Positions 53,436-62,530 of a stretch of 64,000 nt of DNA are shown in pieces. The notes below the pieces were generated by a model. That model made no database searches, was not told where the DNA came from, and saw only the letters and a list, made by a program, of their open reading frames with translations. The stretch's first letter is position 1, and every line of letters starts with the position of its first letter. The DNA is taken from positions 930,001 through 994,000 of the forward strand of contig NZ_WOWO01000002.1 of assembly GCF_009831455.1 (NCBI RefSeq). The letters run 5' to 3'. The translations under genes were made by a program, and so were the position numbers. The stretch comes from Salinirussus salinus. Its GTDB lineage: Archaea > Halobacteriota > Halobacteria > Halobacteriales > Haloarculaceae.

Positions 53436-55334
53436 TCACCGCCGCGGCTGGACCGGCAGGTCGACGCCGGTCGGCCGCTCGCGGTCGTGGTAGACCGTGT
53501 TGGTGGCGACGCGTCGCTCGCGCCCGCCCGGGGAGTCGCCCGTGTTGTGGTTGACGTCGTACCGCGGGAAGTTCGAGGAGGAGACGTCGAGTCTGATCCG
53601 GTGGCCCGCCCGGAAGACGTTCGCGGTCGGGTAGGGATGGACCTCGAACTCGTAGACCTCGCCGGGCGCGACCGGGTCCGGCTCGCGGCGGCCGTTCCGG
53701 TAGCGGGCCCGGCAGACCCCGTCGCAGAGATTCAGCGCGAACCCCCCGGGGTAGTCCTCGCTCGGCGGGTACTCGTCGACCAGCTTCGCGGTGAAGTCCG
53801 TGTCGACCGCGTCCGTCGACGCGTGGACCCGGACCCGTATCGGCCCCGCTATCTCGACCGACTCCTCCAGGGGTGGCGTCCGGAAGACGAGCACGTCCTC
53901 GCGCTGTTCGAGGGGGCCGTATGGCGGCTCCGCGCCGAAGGTCTCGGGCCGAGTGCGCTGGTCGTAGCCGCCCCGGCCGGTGGTGCTCAGCGTCGGCCGG
54001 TCCGCCAGCGGCAGCTCCAGCAGGTTCTCCTCGCGGGGTTCGAAGGTGTAGTACGACGAGCAGTTGCCCCCGAGCGTCGGCACCGGGTCGGCGGGGTCGA
54101 ACTGGTAGGTCGTGCTCGCCTCCTCCGCGGCGGGCCGGTCGGGCGCCAGCCGGCCGTCGGGCTGGGCGTAGTAGGTCCGGAACTCGGTGTCGGGCAGGGG
54201 CCAATCCTCGCCGCCCGCCCACCGGCCGCCGTGGCGGAGCCGGCCGTTTCTCGCGGTCGCTTCCGCGGGCGCGTCGACGCCCATCCGGAAGTAGGTCACC
54301 GGCTCGCGGTCCCAGGTGTCCGCCCCCTTCAGGTACCGGTCGAAGAAGGCCAGCTTCGTCTCCCGGAAGTCCACCCGGGCGGCGTCGCCGAAGGCGGCCT
54401 CCCCCGAGTACGGCTTGCTCCACGAGGAGGTCCCCCCGTGGGTCCAGGGCCCCATCAGGAGGTAGTGGTCGCTGTCTTTCATGTCGGCGAAGGCGGTGAA
54501 GTTGTCGCAGGTCGCCTTCGTGTAGGAGTCGTACCACGCGCCGGAGTAGACCGTGGGGACGTCGGCGCTCTCCTCGCGGTAGCGCCGGAAGTTCACCCCC
54601 CGCCGGCTCCACAGCTCGTCGGTCCCGTCGCTCTCCATGAAGTCGAAGACCCACTCCTCGTAGTTCGGGATGTGTCGCAGCGGGGACTGTCCCCGGACGG
54701 GCGGCTCGCTCGCGAGCACGTCCCGGGTGTCCACGTCCGCGAGCGCGCGCTGGACGTCCGCGTCCTCGAGGGCACGCTTGGCGAAGCCGCCGCCGATGGT
54801 CAGCGCCCAGGTCAGCCACCGCAACTCGAAGGCGCCGCCCTGCCGGAGGACGGCGTCCCAGGCGTCCGCGGCCCCCTGGTTGACGAACATCGCCGACAGC
54901 GCGGGCGGGTCGAGGGTGGCGAGCCCGCTCTGGACCCAGGCCATGTAGGAGGTGCCCATCGTCCCGACCTGGCCGTCGCAGTAGTCCCGGTCGGCGAGCC
55001 ACTCGACGGTGTCGTAGCCGTCCTCGGGCTCGTTGACGAGCAAGTAAAAATCGCCCTCGCTCTCGAAGCGCCCGCGGACGTCCTGGATGGCGACGACGTA
55101 GCCCCGCTTGGCGAACCACCGGCCCTGCATGTCGACGAACGTGCGGCTGCGCTTGTCGTAGGGCGTCCGGACCAGCAGCGCCGGCAGCGGCTCCCCGACG
55201 GGCGCACCCGTCCCGTCGGCTGGGCGGTAGACGTCGGTCGCGAGCGCGGTTCCGTCCCGGGTGTCGACCATCACGTCCTGGTGGACGGTCACGCCGTACT
55301 CCGGCCCCGAGGCGACCGCGGGGTCGAGTGTCAT
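53436..55334 (-). CDS. CocE/NonD family serine hydrolase
   Basis: The 632-residue product from ATG 55334 has an X-Pro dipeptidyl-peptidase-type alpha/beta core with nucleophile S129 in G-T-S-Y, an Asp-containing loop and a His in G-P-W-T-H-G. The C-terminal jelly-roll domain ends near residue 610. Family members act on esters or acyl-peptide bonds; the substrate is unknown. No signal peptide is evident. Confidence 0.87.
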   Translation of the reverse strand: MTLDPAVASGPEYGVTVHQDVMVDTRDGTALATDVYRPADGTGAPVGEPLPALLVRTPYDKRSRTFVDMQGRWFAKRGYVVAIQDVRGRFESEGDFYLLVNEPEDGYDTVEWLADRDYCDGQVGTMGTSYMAWVQSGLATLDPPALSAMFVNQGAADAWDAVLRQGGAFELRWLTWALTIGGGFAKRALEDADVQRALADVDTRDVLASEPPVRGQSPLRHIPNYEEWVFDFMESDGTDELWSRRGVNFRRYREESADVPTVYSGAWYDSYTKATCDNFTAFADMKDSDHYLLMGPWTHGGTSSWSKPYSGEAAFGDAARVDFRETKLAFFDRYLKGADTWDREPVTYFRMGVDAPAEATARNGRLRHGGRWAGGEDWPLPDTEFRTYYAQPDGRLAPDRPAAEEASTTYQFDPADPVPTLGGNCSSYYTFEPREENLLELPLADRPTLSTTGRGGYDQRTRPETFGAEPPYGPLEQREDVLVFRTPPLEESVEIAGPIRVRVHASTDAVDTDFTAKLVDEYPPSEDYPGGFALNLCDGVCRARYRNGRREPDPVAPGEVYEFEVHPYPTANVFRAGHRIRLDVSSSNFPRYDVNHNTGDSPGGRERRVATNTVYHDRERPTGVDLPVQPRR

Positions 55335-55421
55335 GGCTTCCCATCGCACACCGGGGACAAAAGCGTGTGGACAGTCGAGACACCCGTCACCGCTATACCG
55401 TCGCGGAAGCAAACCCCGGGT

Positions 55422-55865
55422 ATGGGACTGCTGGACCGTCTGGGCGGACGCGAGGACGTCCCGGGCGTGGGGCTGTTCGTCGACGGCCCGAACGTCCTCC
55501 GTTCGGAGTTCGACGTGGACCTCGACGACATCCGAGCGTTCGGAGCCGAGGAGGGGGCGGTTCGCCTCGCGCGGCTCTATCTCGACGAGAACGCGCCGGC
55601 GAGCCTGGTCCAGGCCGCCGAGGAGCGGGGGTTCGAGGTGACAGTCACCAGCGGCGACGTCGACGTCCGGCTGGCCGTCGACGCGACCGCCGCGGCCGTC
55701 CAGCACGTGGTGGACACGCTCGTCGTCGTCTCCCGGGACAGCGATTTCAAACCGGTCCTGGAGCGGGCGGCGGCCCGCGGCGTCGAGACGGTGGCGCTCG
55801 CGCCCGGCGAGTACGGCCGGTCGGACGCGCTGCGCAACGCCGCCCAGCGGTCGCTGACGCTATAG
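55422..55865 (+). CDS. NYN domain protein (LabA/PIN-like)
   Basis: The 147-residue product from ATG 55422 has the NYN pattern: V-D-G-P-N near residue 21, a middle D-V-D, and S-R-D-S-D-F near residue 105. These acidic residues coordinate a metal in predicted nucleases. A role in RNA processing is inferred. Its stop overlaps the convergent gene in CTATAG. Confidence 0.85.
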   Translation: MGLLDRLGGREDVPGVGLFVDGPNVLRSEFDVDLDDIRAFGAEEGAVRLARLYLDENAPASLVQAAEERGFEVTVTSGDVDVRLAVDATAAAVQHVVDTLVVVSRDSDFKPVLERAAARGVETVALAPGEYGRSDALRNAAQRSLTL

Positions 55866-56285
55866 GGAGTCGAGTCGGTCCTGGACGGTCACCGTCTCGG
55901 ACCCGTCGGCCGCGGGGGCAACGAACGTCAGCGAGCCGCCGCGGTACTCGGCGAGGACCATCCGGGGGAAGGCGATGCCGGTCACCGTCGTCCCGGTGAG
56001 CACGGACTCGACCTCGCGGCGCTCGAAGCCGGTCAGGTCGTAGCCGGCCTCCCCCGCCCACTCCTCGAAGCGCTCGTAGCGACCCAGGAGTCGCCGTCCG
56101 GGGTCGGTGCGGGCCGTCTCGGCACGCGGGCAGACACAGTCCCCACAGAGCCTGACGTCGAAGCCCTTGATCCGGCCGTCGTCGTCGAGGTCGTGGAGCC
56201 GCCGGACGACCCGGTCCTGCTGGTCCCGGCCCGTCGCCGGAGCCAGCGAGCGGAGATACAGCTCCAGCCTGGGGGGCTCGGTCAC
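55860..56285 (-). CDS. Haloarchaeal HTH-type protein of unknown function
   Basis: The 141-residue product starts at GTG 56285; the nearest ATG (56311) is out of frame. The opening L-E-L-Y-L-R-S-L-A-P and later D-V-R-L-C-G-D-C-V-C-P match a haloarchaeal family often labelled HTH domain-containing, but the helix-turn-helix is weak. It ends over the NYN gene stop. Confidence 0.65.
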   Translation of the reverse strand: MTEPPRLELYLRSLAPATGRDQQDRVVRRLHDLDDDGRIKGFDVRLCGDCVCPRAETARTDPGRRLLGRYERFEEWAGEAGYDLTGFERREVESVLTGTTVTGIAFPRMVLAEYRGGSLTFVAPAADGSETVTVQDRLDSL

Positions 56286-56501
56286 GGCTCGACCCTCGGT
56301 TGCCTCGGCATAGGCCGTCCTACGTCAGAATCCCGTTTCAACGTGATTGACAGCGGCGTAAGTGGGTGAGCGGGAGGTAGCCTCGCGAGGGGTCTGCCGG
56401 GCCACGGTCCGCGGGGCCGCGGGTCGGGCGGAGCCGCCGAGCCCCGCCCGAAGAGTCACCGAGGCGGATCGCTTTTGCCCGGCGGCGGCCGACGGGGCGG
56501 C

Positions 56502-57356
56502 ATGTTCCAGCCAGTACTCGACGACCACCTCCACCTCGACCCCGTCAACGGCCGCGGGGCCGCCGCCGCGAAGGACTTCGCTGCCGCCGGCGGGACCCAT
56601 CTGCTCGTGCTCAACAAACCCTCGTGGGACCTCGTCGGCGAGGTCGACGAGGGCGAGGACTTCCGGGAGGCCTTCGAGCTCACCTGCGAGGTGACGCGGG
56701 AGGCGAGCGACGAACTGGAAGGGCGGGCCTGGCCGGTGCTCGGCGTCCACCCCGCGCTGGTCTCGCAGCTGGTCGACCGGGGCTACGACCCCGAGGGGGC
56801 CCGCGACCTGATGCAGGCCGGGCTGGACGTCGCCGCCGAGTTCGTCGCCGACGGGCCCGCGCTGGCGCTGAAATCCGGCCGACCGCACTACGACGTCGAC
56901 GACGCCGTCTGGGCGGCCTCGAACGAGGTGATGCGCTATGCCTTCGAACTCGGCGCCGAGGTGGGGTCGGCAGTCCAGCTACACACCGAGGGCGGCGAGG
57001 ATTTCACCGAGGTCGTCGAGTGGGCCGAGGACGCCGGCCTGCCCCGGGAGCGCGTCGTCAAACACTACTCCTCCGGGCCCGTCGAGGGGCCGGTGCCGAG
57101 CGTCATCTCCCGCAAGGACGAACTCCGGGCGGCCGTCGAGTCGGGCGAGCCGTTCATGATGGAGACGGACTTCATCGACGACCCCGACCGGCCGGGGGCG
57201 GTGCTGGGGCCGAAGACGGTCCCGCGCCGCACGCGCTGGCTGGCCGAGGAGGGCCACGAGGACGCGCTCCGGACCGCACACGTCGAGACGCCCGCACGGG
57301 TGTACGGGATCGACACCGAGGAGACCCTGGAGGAGCCGGAGGATGGCGGTGCCTGA
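56502..57356 (+). CDS. TatD-type metal-dependent hydrolase
   Basis: The 284-residue product from ATG 56502 has D-D-H-L-H-L-D-P at the start, a V-Q-L-H-T-E-G segment near 160, K-H-Y-S near 190 and M-E-T-D-F near 223. These form the metal site of TatD/PHP-like hydrolases. The archaeal subgroup is not characterised. It overlaps the downstream zinc ribbon by 14 nt. Confidence 0.88.
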   Translation: MFQPVLDDHLHLDPVNGRGAAAAKDFAAAGGTHLLVLNKPSWDLVGEVDEGEDFREAFELTCEVTREASDELEGRAWPVLGVHPALVSQLVDRGYDPEGARDLMQAGLDVAAEFVADGPALALKSGRPHYDVDDAVWAASNEVMRYAFELGAEVGSAVQLHTEGGEDFTEVVEWAEDAGLPRERVVKHYSSGPVEGPVPSVISRKDELRAAVESGEPFMMETDFIDDPDRPGAVLGPKTVPRRTRWLAEEGHEDALRTAHVETPARVYGIDTEETLEEPEDGGA

Positions 57357-57555
57357 CCGTCGCTGCCCGGACTGCGGCGTTACCATGGAGGGGATGACCC
57401 TCCGGAGCACCGGCGGGCACAACCTCCAGGTCGTCTCCGGGGAGAACCGCGAGGGCATTCTCGGGAAACTCGGCATGAACCAGACCTACGGGGCCGAGAC
57501 GCTGGTCTGTCCGGAGTGTGGGCTGGTGCGGCTGTACGCCGAGCTGGAGGAGTAG
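57343..57555 (+). CDS. 70-residue zinc-ribbon protein
   Basis: The product has C-P-D-C-G near residue 8 and C-P-E-C-G near residue 56, with a G-G-H-N-L-Q-V segment between. The start overlaps the end of the TatD-type gene by 14 nt in another frame, so the two are probably co-translated. A hairpin array follows 110 nt after the stop. Confidence 0.78.
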   Translation: MAVPDRRCPDCGVTMEGMTLRSTGGHNLQVVSGENREGILGKLGMNQTYGAETLVCPECGLVRLYAELEE

Positions 57556-57665
57556 CGCGGGGCGACACAGAAACCGTGTGGGCCGCGAGCGCGTGCCGAG
57601 CGCAATGCGAGGCCGCGCGAGCACGGGGAAAGGCAGGCGTACTGGGAGCAGGCAGACACCAGCAT

Positions 57666-57831
57666 CCGCGCGCCGCAGGCGCGCGGTTCTCGCGAGCGGC
57701 GGCGCCGCTCGCGCTTTTTTCGCCCACGTTTTTTCGCCGAGCGGGTTGCGGGCCGCCGGCCCGCAACCACATGCCGTGGCGGCTTTGCCGCCACGCGGTG
57801 CGCGGAGCGCACCCGAGGCGAAAAAAGGTGG
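57666..57831. other. Array of five perfect hairpins, three enclosed by an outer inverted repeat
   Basis: The 314-nt gap 57556-57869 holds five perfect stems, each with a three-base loop. They are 57666-57686 (9 bp, loop GCA), 57691-57713 (10 bp, loop GGC, then six T), 57744-57768 (11 bp, loop GCC), 57775-57795 (9 bp, loop TTT) and 57797-57813 (7 bp, loop GGA). TTTTTTCGCC at 57729-57738 pairs with GGCGAAAAAA at 57817-57826 and, after one mismatch, CCAC at 57724 pairs with GTGG at 57828. The last three hairpins are therefore closed into a cloverleaf-like fold. The strand and function are unknown. Confidence 0.8.
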
Positions 57832-57869
57832 TTCGTGAGTTTTTTGCGTACCACCGCGGAAGCGGGGGT

Positions 57870-58745
57870 ATGCTAACCGTCCGGGCGCCGGCCACCAGCG
57901 CGAACCTCGGCAGCGGGTTCGACGTCTTCGGCGTGGCCCTGGAGCGTCCGGCGGACATCGTCCGCGTCGAGAAGGCCGACCGGACGACCATCGACGTGAC
58001 GGGAGCGGGCAGCCAGTACATCCCCGAGGACCCCGAGAAGAACACCGTCGGCGCCGTGGCGGAGGCGCTGGACGCGCCGGCACACATCCGGATCGACAAG
58101 GGGATCCGACCGGCCTCCGGGCTGGGCTCCTCGGCAGCCAGCGCCGCCGCCGCGGCGGTCGCGCTGAACGAGCTCTACGACCGCGGGAAGTCCCGCGAGG
58201 AACTCGTGCCGGTCGCCGCGGAGGGCGAGGCCGTCGTCTCCGGGGACGCCCACGACGACAATGTCGCCCCCGCGATCCTCGGGGGGTTCACCATCGCCAC
58301 GCCCGGGGGCGTCCGGTGTGTCGACGCCGACGTACCGCTCGTGGCCTGCCTGCCCGACATCGTCGTCTCCACGCGGGACGCCCGCCGGGTCGTCCCCGAC
58401 GGGATGCGGGTGAGCGAGCTGGTCGAGACGGTGGGCAACGCCGCCACGCTCACGACGGGCATGCACCGCGACGACCCCGAACTCGTGGGGGAGGGGATGT
58501 ACGACTCCGTCGTGACGCCGGCCCGCGCGGAGCTGATCGACGGCTACGACGCCGTCCGGGAGGCGGCCTTCGAGGCCGGTGCGACCGGCGTCACGATCAG
58601 CGGCGCCGGCCCGACGGTCATCGCGGCCTGTCACGAGGGGGACCGCCGCGCCGTCGGCGTGGCGATGCTGGATGCCTTCGAGGACCGCGGGGTCGACGCC
58701 TGGGTCTACCAGACCGCGATCGGGGGCGGCGCGACCCTCTACTGA
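57870..58745 (+). CDS. thrB: Homoserine kinase
   Basis: The 291-residue product from ATG 57870 is a GHMP kinase: V-R-A-P-A-T-S-A-N-L-G-S-G-F-D at the start, the P-loop-like G-L-G-S-S-A-A-S near residue 90, and S-G-A-G-P-T near 240. It phosphorylates homoserine in threonine synthesis. The longer in-frame reading to 57516 runs through the hairpin array and is rejected. Confidence 0.92.
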   Translation: MLTVRAPATSANLGSGFDVFGVALERPADIVRVEKADRTTIDVTGAGSQYIPEDPEKNTVGAVAEALDAPAHIRIDKGIRPASGLGSSAASAAAAAVALNELYDRGKSREELVPVAAEGEAVVSGDAHDDNVAPAILGGFTIATPGGVRCVDADVPLVACLPDIVVSTRDARRVVPDGMRVSELVETVGNAATLTTGMHRDDPELVGEGMYDSVVTPARAELIDGYDAVREAAFEAGATGVTISGAGPTVIAACHEGDRRAVGVAMLDAFEDRGVDAWVYQTAIGGGATLY

Positions 58746-58774
58746 GTCGTGCCGTTGCCGGAGCCGGGAGCGAG

Positions 58775-60010
58775 TCAGTCCTCGGATTCGGGGGCGTCGA
58801 CCGCCGGGGACCGGCCGGGGTCCCGGTCGGCCGCGTCGCCGTCCCGGACCCGGAAGCCATCGGTTTCGGCCCGGCCGGAGAGTTCCCGCTGGGGGAAGGG
58901 GATCTTGATCCCCTCCTCGTCGTAGGCGCGCTTGACCGCCCGGACGACCGAGGAGGTGGCCCGCCACTTCTGCTGGGGGGTGGGGCGGTCGATCCAGAAG
59001 CGGAGCTCGATCACCACCGCGGAGTCCCCGAAGGCCTTCGGGATGGCCTGGGGCGGCGGCGTCGGCGCGACCGCGTCCACGCCGTCGATGGCGTCGAGGG
59101 CGACGTCCTGGGCACGCTCGGGGTCGACCTCGTAGTCCACGCCGACGTCGACCCGGACCCGCAGCCGGCCCCGCTCGCTGCGGTTGATGACGGCGCTGTC
59201 GCTCACCTTGTCGTTCGGGATGACGATCGACTCGCCGTCGAAGTTCTCCAGCCGGGTGTTGAAGACGGTGATCTTGGTGACGATCCCCTCCTGGTCGCCG
59301 ACCTCGACCCAGTCGCCGATCGTGAACGGGCGGGCGAACATCAACACGAGACCGGCGATGAGCGAGCCGAGCGTCTGCCGGGCGGCCAGGCCGACGACGA
59401 TCCCCAGGAAACCGGCCCCGACCAGCAACCCGGAGAGGTTGATCCCCCAGACGGTGAGGGCGGTGGCGACGGTGACCGCGATGATGGCGAGGTTCCCGAC
59501 CCGGTAGACGACCTCCTCCTGGTGTTCGGTAATCCGGTCGGCGCCGCGGCTGTACCGCGCGACCGACTCCTCGAAGACGTCGACGGCGACGTAGGCGAGC
59601 AGAAAGAGTACCGCCGTGGTTCCGAGCTTCGTCAGCAGGGGCAGGGAGAGCCCGAGAAACCGGAGGATGTCGAGTGCGAGCGCCACCAGCCCCCAGATCC
59701 CGAGCAAGGTGATCCCGGCGGCGGCGAGCAGCCCGACCTGCAGCACCCGGAGTACGACCGTGCTCACCGTGGTCGGGATGTAGTCGTTGACCAGGCCGGC
59801 GGTGTCACTCGCCCGGCCGCGGGGAGTGAGTCGGCTGAGCAACCGCCCGGCGAGCCCGACGAGGTAGGGTGCGACGACGAACGAGAGCCCGAGCGCGACC
59901 AACACGACCAGGACGGTCGCAAGGGCCCGGGCCTCGGCCGTACTCACGCTGTCGACGAAGCGCTGGAGTTCGACGGGGACCGACTGTGCGAGCACGGCCG
60001 CTGGCTGCAT
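58775..60010 (-). CDS. MscS-type mechanosensitive ion channel
   Basis: The 411-residue product has four or five membrane helices; the last one contains G-I-V-V-G-L-A-A-R-Q-T-L-G-S-L-I-A-G, the pore-lining MscS motif near residue 195. A beta domain and an acidic tail follow. It releases solutes under osmotic downshock. Convergent to thrB. Confidence 0.92.
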   Translation of the reverse strand: MQPAAVLAQSVPVELQRFVDSVSTAEARALATVLVVLVALGLSFVVAPYLVGLAGRLLSRLTPRGRASDTAGLVNDYIPTTVSTVVLRVLQVGLLAAAGITLLGIWGLVALALDILRFLGLSLPLLTKLGTTAVLFLLAYVAVDVFEESVARYSRGADRITEHQEEVVYRVGNLAIIAVTVATALTVWGINLSGLLVGAGFLGIVVGLAARQTLGSLIAGLVLMFARPFTIGDWVEVGDQEGIVTKITVFNTRLENFDGESIVIPNDKVSDSAVINRSERGRLRVRVDVGVDYEVDPERAQDVALDAIDGVDAVAPTPPPQAIPKAFGDSAVVIELRFWIDRPTPQQKWRATSSVVRAVKRAYDEEGIKIPFPQRELSGRAETDGFRVRDGDAADRDPGRSPAVDAPESED

Positions 60011-60090
60011 ATCCGGCCGGATGTGACGGGCGAACTTGGGGGTTTTCCCTTCGGCCGCCGGGGCTCAGGCGGGTATTTTCGCCGTCTCCC

Positions 60091-60843
60091 TCACCGCCAC
60101 CGTTCGGTCGCCCCGGCCCACACCTCGAGCGGCTCGCCGTAGACGAGGTGGGGGTCGCCGGTCGGCGCGTCGAAGCCGTTGGTCCGGAACAGCGTGTTCT
60201 CCCGCACGTCCCAGGTCGCCGGCCGGAGCTGCCAGGGGTCGTGCTCGATGGCCGAGTAGCGGATCTCCCCGTCGGACCCCTCCGCGAAGTAGCGGTACCG
60301 CTCGACGAGGAAGTGTTCTACACTGCCGGGCTCGGGCTGGAACCGCTCGCCGTCGGGGCCGTAGGTGGCGTCGAAGCGGGCCGCCCGCGCCCCGGGGGTG
60401 CGCCGCCGGCTCGCGAAGTCGACCCGCCCATCCGGTCCCCCGGGCTCGTAGTCGATGTCCGCCCAGTAGTACGGCAGGTGGTTGAACAGCCGGGCGCCGA
60501 CGACGCCGAGCAGGTCGTCGGCGTCGAGGCTGAAGAAGTAGACGCCGGGAGTGTCGTCTCCGCCTCGCGGCTCCGCCGCCTGGCTGTCCGAGGTGCGTCG
60601 CCCCGCCGGCGCCTCGCAGCGCACGTACGTCCGGAGGTTCAGCTCCGGCGTCGACAGCCCGACGGCCGCCGGCAGCCCCTCCGGGCGGATGTTCCGGATC
60701 GCGAAGGGCACGACCGAAAGGTAGGCGTCGCCCTCGAAGGTGTCGACGGACAGCCGGTCGGGCAGGCGGGGCGCGAGCAGGTCGGGCTCGACCGGCCAGC
60801 TCGCGAACAACGCGTCGCGCCACTCCATCTCGAAGTCGGGCAT
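60091..60843 (-). CDS. YqjF/DUF2071 family protein
   Basis: The 250-residue product matches DUF2071: W-R-D-A-L-F-A-S-W-P at the start, P-E-L-N-L-R-T-Y-V-R in the middle and Y-Y-W-A-D. A Gly/Asp-rich insert lies near residue 88. Function unknown. Confidence 0.85.
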   Translation of the reverse strand: MPDFEMEWRDALFASWPVEPDLLAPRLPDRLSVDTFEGDAYLSVVPFAIRNIRPEGLPAAVGLSTPELNLRTYVRCEAPAGRRTSDSQAAEPRGGDDTPGVYFFSLDADDLLGVVGARLFNHLPYYWADIDYEPGGPDGRVDFASRRRTPGARAARFDATYGPDGERFQPEPGSVEHFLVERYRYFAEGSDGEIRYSAIEHDPWQLRPATWDVRENTLFRTNGFDAPTGDPHLVYGEPLEVWAGATERWR

Positions 60844-60940
60844 GGCGGGCGTAAGGGCCGCGCCACACAGAGGGTTTCGCCTCAGCTATGCGGGCGTCAA
60901 TGGCGGACCGGCCGGGGGATGAAAAGCGGGTGCTCGCGAC

Positions 60941-61489
60941 CTACGCCAGCGACCGCTCGAGGAACCGCTCTCTCACTTCCTCGTCGGGGACCGGACACTC
61001 CTCCTGCTTGCCGAACACCTCGTAGCGGTACTCGCCGACCAGGTCGTAGGCGCCGTCCCGAAGTCCCTCGGGAAGGTATATCAGCGGGTACAGAAGCGGG
61101 ACCGGCCCGTCGAGCAGCCGGCTGACCCGGAGGACGGCCTCGGACTTGGTGTAGTACTCGTCGCCGTCGACCAGGACGACCGAGTCGAAGTACTCGGGGT
61201 CCATCCCGACCCGCGAGAGGAGTTCCCGGCCCACGTCTGACTGGAGCGGGGCAAAGAGCACCTTTCCTTCCCGGTCCAGCCTGACGATGGTCCGGACGCT
61301 CCAGTTACAGAGGTTACAGACCCCGTCGAACAGCAGCACCGGCCGGTCGATGTCGTCGACGACCTCCTCCGGGGGGCGGTCGGTGTCGAGGGCGTCGCCA
61401 CCCGTACCGGAGGACCCCGGTTCCTCCTCGGAGACCTCCGCCGGGGTGCGTGGCTCCTCGCCCTCGGCGGTGACGGGGATCTCGACCAT
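60941..61489 (-). CDS. DCC family thiol-disulfide oxidoreductase-like protein
   Basis: The 182-residue product has an acidic N-terminal extension (1-45) and then F-D-G-V-C-N-L-C, the DCC signature. The family has a thioredoxin-like fold. The start codon directly abuts the pdxS stop, so it is co-transcribed with pdxS. Partner unknown. Confidence 0.9.
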   Translation of the reverse strand: MVEIPVTAEGEEPRTPAEVSEEEPGSSGTGGDALDTDRPPEEVVDDIDRPVLLFDGVCNLCNWSVRTIVRLDREGKVLFAPLQSDVGRELLSRVGMDPEYFDSVVLVDGDEYYTKSEAVLRVSRLLDGPVPLLYPLIYLPEGLRDGAYDLVGEYRYEVFGKQEECPVPDEEVRERFLERSLA

Positions 61490-62398
61490 CTACACGCCGC
61501 GGCCCTGGAGTTTCTCCTCCTCGGGGAGGTCGACGTTGGCGTCGCCGGACATCCCCTGGCCGGCGTTGGAGGCGATCTCCACGAGCGTCTCGGGGTCGTC
61601 CCAGTTGTTGACGGCCTCGACGATGGCGGTTCCCATCGCCCGGGGGTTCTCGGCGCCGAAGATACCCGACCCGACGAAGATGCCGTCACAGCCGTGGTGC
61701 ATCATCAGCGCGGCGTCGGCGGGCGTGGCGATCCCGCCGGCGGCGAAGTTCACCACCGGAAGCCGGCCCCTGTCGGCGGTCTCGTGGACGAGGCTCGCGG
61801 GTGCCTCGTGCTCGCGGGCCCACTTCTCGCGTTCCTCGTGGCTCATCCCCTCCAGTTTTCGGATCGCTCCCTTGATGTTACGCTGGTGGTGGACGGCCTG
61901 GTTCACGTCGCCGGTCCCTGCCTCGCCCTTGGTGCGGATCATCGCCGCGCCCTCGTCGATCCGGCGCAGCGCTTCCTGGAGATTCCGGGCCCCGCAGACG
62001 AAGGGGGCGGTGAAGTCGCGCTTGTCGATGTGGTAGCGGTCGTCCGCGGGCGTGAGCACCTCGGACTCGTCGACCATGTCCGCGCCCGCGGCCTCGAGGA
62101 TCTCCGCTTCCTTGGTGTGGCCGATGCGGGCCTTGCCCATCACCGGGATCGAGACTTCGTCGATGATCTCCTGCAGGGAGGCGGGGTCGGCCATCCGGGC
62201 GACGCCGCCGCGCTTGCGGATGTCCGCCGGAACGGCTTCGAGGTTCATCACCGCGACCGCGCCGACGTCCTCCGCGATGCGGGCCTGTTCGGCGTTGACG
62301 ACGTCCATGATCACGCCGCCTTTCTGCATCTTCGCGAAGCCGCGCTTGACCAGCTCGGTCCCGCGCTGCAACTCCTCCAGGTCCGTGTCGTCGTTCAT
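61490..62398 (-). CDS. pdxS: Pyridoxal 5'-phosphate synthase lyase subunit PdxS
   Basis: The 302-residue product is a typical PdxS. It has the substrate lysine K89 in V-M-G-K-A-R-I-G-H, the second lysine in M-I-R-T-K-G-E-A-G, and G-S-G-I-F near residue 257. With the glutaminase PdxT it makes pyridoxal phosphate, the cofactor of GcvP. pdxT is not in the window. It precedes the DCC gene without a gap. Confidence 0.96.
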   Translation of the reverse strand: MNDDTDLEELQRGTELVKRGFAKMQKGGVIMDVVNAEQARIAEDVGAVAVMNLEAVPADIRKRGGVARMADPASLQEIIDEVSIPVMGKARIGHTKEAEILEAAGADMVDESEVLTPADDRYHIDKRDFTAPFVCGARNLQEALRRIDEGAAMIRTKGEAGTGDVNQAVHHQRNIKGAIRKLEGMSHEEREKWAREHEAPASLVHETADRGRLPVVNFAAGGIATPADAALMMHHGCDGIFVGSGIFGAENPRAMGTAIVEAVNNWDDPETLVEIASNAGQGMSGDANVDLPEEEKLQGRGV

Positions 62399-62530
62399 AC
62401 CGGAGCCGAGGGTCTGGATTCACTTAACCAATCGGTTGTCCCCCACACGCCCCGGTGGAAACGGGCCTGTCGGCCCGCCGGCCGGCGGACGACCGGTAGG
62501 GTTTTGGACGCGCTGGCCCGGGGAGGAGAT

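Noticed and set aside
57516-57869. A longer ThrB beginning at 57516
   Set aside because: The extension reads through the hairpin array, has no similarity to the kinase fold, and the family start motif begins at 57870.
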